From Emticicia soli (GTDB taxonomy: Bacteria; Bacteroidota; Bacteroidia; Cytophagales; Spirosomataceae): a stretch of 64,000 nt of DNA. Of this stretch, positions 60,898 to 64,000 are shown one piece after another (positions within the stretch are counted from its first letter, which is position 1; each line of letters begins with the position of its first letter). The position numbers and the translations under genes are program-made. The stretch lies in the NCBI RefSeq assembly GCF_037860775.1, contig NZ_JBBEWC010000001.1, positions 186,001 to 250,000 of the forward strand, read 5' to 3'. The notes below the pieces were generated by a model, which saw only the letters and a list, made by a program, of their open reading frames with translations, searched no databases and was not told where the DNA came from.

Positions 60898-61938
60898 TTA
60901 TTCGTTGCTTAATAATTGTGCTTGGTACTGTGGTAAAAGACTCAGAAATCGCTCGACTGTTTTTGATAAGCCGTCATAAGAACGCCCTCCGGCTGCATTT
61001 TTGTGGCCACCACCGTTAAAATTATTTCTGGCAAATTCGCTTACCGAAAAATCTTTCACTGAGCGAAACGAAATCCGAATCATATCGTCTCTTTCTACAA
61101 ACATGGCTGTCATCTCTACACCTTTAATAGAAAGTCCGTAGTTCACAATTCCTTCAGTGTCTCCATTTTTTGAGCCGTATCTTGCTAGTTCATCTTTCGA
61201 AATAGCCATGTAAGATACTTTGTAATCAGGTAAGTAAATCAGTTTCTGGCCTAGCACAAATCCAAGAAATTGAATACGTTCTAACGAATTATTGTCAAAT
61301 ATTCGTCTATGGATACTATTGGTCTCTACGCCTATATCTAGCAGTTCGCCAGCTACTCTGTGTAAATCTTTTGTTGTGCTATCGAAACGGAAAGAACCCG
61401 TGTCAGCCACTACGCCTGCATACAAACACTCGGCTGCCTGAATATCTATTAAAGCCTTATCGCCCAGAATTTCTATCAACTGATAAATTAGCTCACAGGT
61501 AGCAGCGGCTTTTTCGTTCCAGAAAACAAAATCAGCAAAATGCTCGGGTTGTTGATGGTGATCTATCAAAACTTTTTTGGCCGGGGCATTTTTTACAGGC
61601 TCTTCCATAGCCTTAATACGGTTTAATGCCGAAAAATCAAGGCAAAAAATCACATCTGCTTCTGCTAGCAGGCGTTTAGCTTGTTCTTGTTTCTCGCTTT
61701 CGAAATTAATTACCTCTTTTTCGCCCGACATCCACTGCAAAAACTCAGGATAATCGGTAGGAGTAATAACCGTAACTGTATGATTTTTTTTCTTTAAATA
61801 GGAAGCTAAACCCAACGACGAACCGAGTGCATCGGCATCTGGGTTTTGATGAGTAGTGATAACAATTCTTTTGGGCGAAGCCAACAGGTCGTTAAATTCT
61901 TGTAACTTTTGTACCGAATCTGTGAAAAACTCTTGCAT
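60898..61938 (-). CDS. nrnA: DHH-family phosphoesterase, NrnA-like (oligoribonuclease/pAp phosphatase)
   Basis: 346 residues from the ATG at 61938. DHH motif I: THQNPDADALGSSLGLASYL; DHHQQPEHF in the middle; TGSFRFDSTT; and the DHHA1 signature GGGHKNAAGGRSYDG near the C-terminus. NrnA-type enzymes degrade nanoRNA and/or pAp. A frame opens 18 bases upstream (61956), but a complete promoter lies at 61975-61946, so that start cannot be on the transcript, which begins about at the ATG. First gene of an operon with two FKBP lipoproteins. Confidence 0.92.
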   Translation of the reverse strand: MQEFFTDSVQKLQEFNDLLASPKRIVITTHQNPDADALGSSLGLASYLKKKNHTVTVITPTDYPEFLQWMSGEKEVINFESEKQEQAKRLLAEADVIFCLDFSALNRIKAMEEPVKNAPAKKVLIDHHQQPEHFADFVFWNEKAAATCELIYQLIEILGDKALIDIQAAECLYAGVVADTGSFRFDSTTKDLHRVAGELLDIGVETNSIHRRIFDNNSLERIQFLGFVLGQKLIYLPDYKVSYMAISKDELARYGSKNGDTEGIVNYGLSIKGVEMTAMFVERDDMIRISFRSVKDFSVSEFARNNFNGGGHKNAAGGRSYDGLSKTVERFLSLLPQYQAQLLSNE

Positions 61939-61945
61939 AACGCCA

Positions 61946-61975
61946 CAAAGGTACAAAGTAATGGTGGGAAAACAA
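61946..61975 (-). promoter_or_regulatory. Predicted promoter of the nrnA operon (near-leaderless)
   Basis: Minus strand: TTG (61975-61973), 19 bases, TACCTTTG (61953-61946). The ATG is only 7 bases past the box, so the transcript would be leaderless or nearly so. Confidence 0.65.
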
Positions 61976-62135
61976 ATAAGCCTAAATTATTGCTTGCGTT
62001 CAATTATAGCTTATTTCAATACAATATTTCTTTTCAGACTGAAAATATAATATAAATCATATTTTCTAAATTTTCAATATTATATGAAATACATAATTAT
62101 AATTTTATAAAGTCCTGAAAATTGATAATTTCGCT

Positions 62136-62143
62136 TATGTTTG
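62136..62143 (+). promoter_or_regulatory. -7 box for the GH32 gene
   Basis: TATGTTTG, about 50 bases before the ATG at 62194; it argues against the TTG frame start at 62122. No TTG -33 at ideal spacing. Confidence 0.45.
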
Positions 62144-62193
62144 TATTAACGAACCTGTTTAAACAGACTCATAGATTCCTTAATTGCTCACCT

Positions 62194-63696
62194 ATGAAAA
62201 ACTTTATCCTATTTCTTTGCTTATTGGCCCCATCGGCAGCCTATTGTCAACAACAAGCCACCGAACAATGGAGGCCATACTTTCATTTTTCACCCGCACA
62301 AAACTGGACAAACGACCCTAACGGGCTTGTATATCATGAAGGCGAATGGCATATATTTTATCAGCATAATCCGTTCGAAAACAAATGGGGACACATGAGT
62401 TGGGGCCATGCTGTAAGCAAAGATTTAGTAAACTGGGAGCACCTGCCTGTAGCCATACCAGAAGACTCTGCGTGGATTTTCTCGGGTGGCGTAGTAGTAG
62501 ATAAAAACAATACCAGTGGTTTTGGCGCCAATAGCATGATAGCTATTTACACAGCCGATTATCATGGCAAAAAAGAAAACCAGCAACTGGCCTACTCTAC
62601 AGATAAGGGACGCACATGGACAAAGTATAAAAACAATCCTATTATTGCTAAACCGCTGCCAAACGGAAAGGAAATGAAGGATTTTCGTGACCCAAATATG
62701 TTCTGGCATGAGCCTAGCAAACAGTGGATTATGGTAGTAGCATTACCTACCGAATTCAAAGTTCATATCTATGGTTCTAAAAATCTTATTAACTGGACAT
62801 TTCTGAGCGAATTTGGCAAACAGGGCGATTTCACTAAAATATGGGAGTGCCCTTCACTTATTGAACTTCCGGTAGAAGGCTCACAAACCTCTAAATGGGT
62901 TTTGTTTATATCATCAAGTAATCCCAATCCTGACTTTGTGGGAATGCAGTATTTTGTTGGGAATTTCGACGGCAAAACCTTTACCAACGATAACCCTGCC
63001 GACACCAAACTATTTGTTGATTACGGCAAAGACTTCTATGCCGCAATTCCGTTCAGTAATGCGCCTAAGAAAACCATACTTGGCTGGATGGCCAGTTGGC
63101 AATATACCGATGCTTTACCTACGTTTCCGTGGAAAGGACAGATGAGTATTCCAAGAGAAATTTCGTTGAAAAAAACACAAGCAGGCTTAAGACTTATACA
63201 AAGACCTGCCGAAGAGGTATTGAAAGCGAAAAACTGGAAAGGTATAGTACAAATGGAGGAGATGGGTATTGAAGAAGATAACAGCATGATGTGGCGAAAC
63301 CAGACAAGCTCTTATATGATTGATGTAGAGTTTGAGCTAGGCGGTGCACGAGAAGTAGGTGTAAAAGTAATGAAAAACCTTACAACTAATCAGGAAACAC
63401 TTGTTGGGTATCAGAAAGATAGTGAACAATTATATATAAACCGTATAAATTCGGGTAAAATAATTTCACCCAATTTTGCATCGATGGATGCCAGCCCGCT
63501 AAAACTGGAACGTGGCACAGTAAGACTGCTTATTTTTGTTGACCAGTCTTCGATAGAAGTATTTGGTAATGATGGTGAAGCAGTTGTAACCAGCCTTATT
63601 TTTCCGGAAAACAACAGTGCTAACTGGCAACTATTCAGCCGCGATGGCCGGGTAAAAGTAACCAAACTGAAAGTATGGGAATGGCAAAAGGATTAA
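62194..63696 (+). CDS. Secreted GH32-family fructan hydrolase (levanase/invertase type)
   Basis: 500 residues from the ATG at 62194, signal peptide MKNFILFLCLLAPSAAYCQ. GH32 five-blade propeller with all three catalytic acids: nucleophile Asp in WTNDPNGLVYHEGEWHIFY, stabiliser in DFRDPNMFW and acid/base Glu in KIWECPSLIEL. A C-terminal beta-sandwich follows (residues about 350-500; RLLIFVDQSSIEVFGNDG). It cleaves beta-fructofuranosyl bonds in sucrose, inulin or levan; exported, so it acts on outside or periplasmic fructans. No fructose transporter or SusCD is next to it. Confidence 0.95.
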   Translation: MKNFILFLCLLAPSAAYCQQQATEQWRPYFHFSPAQNWTNDPNGLVYHEGEWHIFYQHNPFENKWGHMSWGHAVSKDLVNWEHLPVAIPEDSAWIFSGGVVVDKNNTSGFGANSMIAIYTADYHGKKENQQLAYSTDKGRTWTKYKNNPIIAKPLPNGKEMKDFRDPNMFWHEPSKQWIMVVALPTEFKVHIYGSKNLINWTFLSEFGKQGDFTKIWECPSLIELPVEGSQTSKWVLFISSSNPNPDFVGMQYFVGNFDGKTFTNDNPADTKLFVDYGKDFYAAIPFSNAPKKTILGWMASWQYTDALPTFPWKGQMSIPREISLKKTQAGLRLIQRPAEEVLKAKNWKGIVQMEEMGIEEDNSMMWRNQTSSYMIDVEFELGGAREVGVKVMKNLTTNQETLVGYQKDSEQLYINRINSGKIISPNFASMDASPLKLERGTVRLLIFVDQSSIEVFGNDGEAVVTSLIFPENNSANWQLFSRDGRVKVTKLKVWEWQKD

Positions 63697-63779
63697 ATAA
63701 CATTCAATAATTTTCAGAGGAAATCTCCTATAATTTCTTCTTATTTCCCTTGCATCAATTTATGTATTTGTGTTTGTAG

Positions 63780-63787
63780 TATATTTG
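63780..63787 (+). promoter_or_regulatory. -7 box for the Gfo/Idh gene
   Basis: TATATTTG, 34 bases before the ATG at 63822. A TTG at 63750-63752 is 27 bases upstream, too far for a confident -33. Confidence 0.4.
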
Positions 63788-63821
63788 CAAATGTAATAAT
63801 TTTTAATGCCGCTACCCTATT

Positions 63822-64000
63822 ATGGACAGTTTTTCACGACGAGACGTACTCCGCACCTTTGGTTTAACAGCCGGTAGTTTGTCTTTTATTAATTCGGAAA
63901 CTTTTGCAGAAAATAATGACGAAGAGTCGGTTTTAATTCAGCACGACGAGCGTTATATTACGCTTGAGCGACCCGTTACAGCCATTGTTTTGGGTGCAGG
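63822..64000 (+). CDS. Tat-exported Gfo/Idh/MocA-family oxidoreductase (3' end outside window)
   Basis: Only the first 59 codons are in the window. They begin MDSFSRRDVLRTFGLTAG, a twin-arginine (SRRDVLR) export signal with the hydrophobic GLTAGSLSFI, then an acidic stretch and RPVTAIVLGAG, the start of a Rossmann fold with a GxG nucleotide site. Tat export of a folded NAD-binding oxidoreductase is typical of Bacteroidetes Gfo/Idh/MocA proteins that act on sugars in the periplasm. It follows the GH32 gene after 125 bases. The C-terminal domain and substrate cannot be judged. Confidence 0.75.
   Translation, partial: MDSFSRRDVLRTFGLTAGSLSFINSETFAENNDEESVLIQHDERYITLERPVTAIVLGA

Noticed and set aside
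40007..63696. Fructan polysaccharide-utilisation locus joining the SusCD pairs and GH32
   Set aside because: The GH32 gene is 7.7 kb from the last SusD, with unrelated operons and terminators between them.
1..64000. tRNA or rRNA genes, CRISPR arrays, transposons, prophage
   Set aside because: No cloverleaf, rRNA core, regular direct repeats, transposase or phage structural gene was seen in any spacer, though weak tRNA matches cannot be excluded by eye.

Overview
The window looks like chromosomal DNA of a Bacteroidetes bacterium, most likely a Cytophagales/Spirosomataceae-type organism of about 40% G+C. This is inferred from gene content, not from a database search. The signs are three SusC/SusD (RagA/RagB) outer-membrane pairs, promoters of the Bacteroidetes type (TTG, 18-21 bases, then TAnnTTTG), no obvious Shine-Dalgarno sequences, 7TM-AraC and HGSNAT-like proteins, and the peroxiredoxin-thioredoxin-DUF6952 trio. 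No tRNA, rRNA, CRISPR array, transposase or phage gene was seen.

Layout. 1-2.7 kb: end of an M20 deacetylase, a YdcZ-like transporter and waaA (Kdo transferase). 3.1-5.6 kb: two unrecognised proteins that share a coiled-coil/membrane/coiled-coil plan. 5.7-10.4 kb: gcvT, a DUF433/DUF5615 toxin-antitoxin-like pair, metG and a Uma2-type nuclease. 10.8-12.0 kb: a 2-Cys peroxiredoxin, a thioredoxin and a DUF6952 protein. 12.2-18.4 kb: an acyl-CoA ligase, rpsA and a secreted S9 peptidase. 18.5-22.2 kb: a tightly packed minus-strand operon of acyl carrier protein, cytochrome P450, MBOAT acyltransferase and SGNH protein. 22.5-23.5 kb: rpsL-rpsG. 23.8-27.9 kb: a ThuA-like protein and a large secreted SGNH/beta-propeller/HEAT/cytochrome c protein. 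28-36.4 kb: a membrane AraC regulator, acyltransferases, two thioredoxin-fold exported proteins, a DUF1080 protein, and a gluconate kinase/6-phosphogluconate dehydrogenase pair. 36.4-39.8 kb: GtrA, DoxX, rlmN and an SDR. 40.0-54.5 kb: three consecutive susC-susD pairs with no glycan enzymes or sigma/anti-sigma genes beside them. 54.6-64 kb: a small secreted protein, a cysteine desulfurase, Lrp divergent from ornithine aminotransferase, an nrnA-FKBP-FKBP operon, a secreted GH32 fructan hydrolase and the start of a Tat-exported Gfo/Idh oxidoreductase.

The best candidate for an undescribed system is the ACP-P450-MBOAT-SGNH operon. It has the carrier protein, membrane acyltransferase and DltD/AlgJ-like partner of a Dlt-type surface acylation machine, but a P450 stands in the place of a ligase. 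A working model is that an acyl group held on the carrier protein is oxidised by the P450 and then exported and transferred to a surface acceptor. Other points of interest are the paired coiled-coil membrane proteins, the tandem orphan SusCD pairs (two of which share near-identical front ends), a 20-base perfect palindrome at the predicted start of transcription of the third susC, and several well-formed promoters, one of which would give an almost leaderless nrnA transcript.
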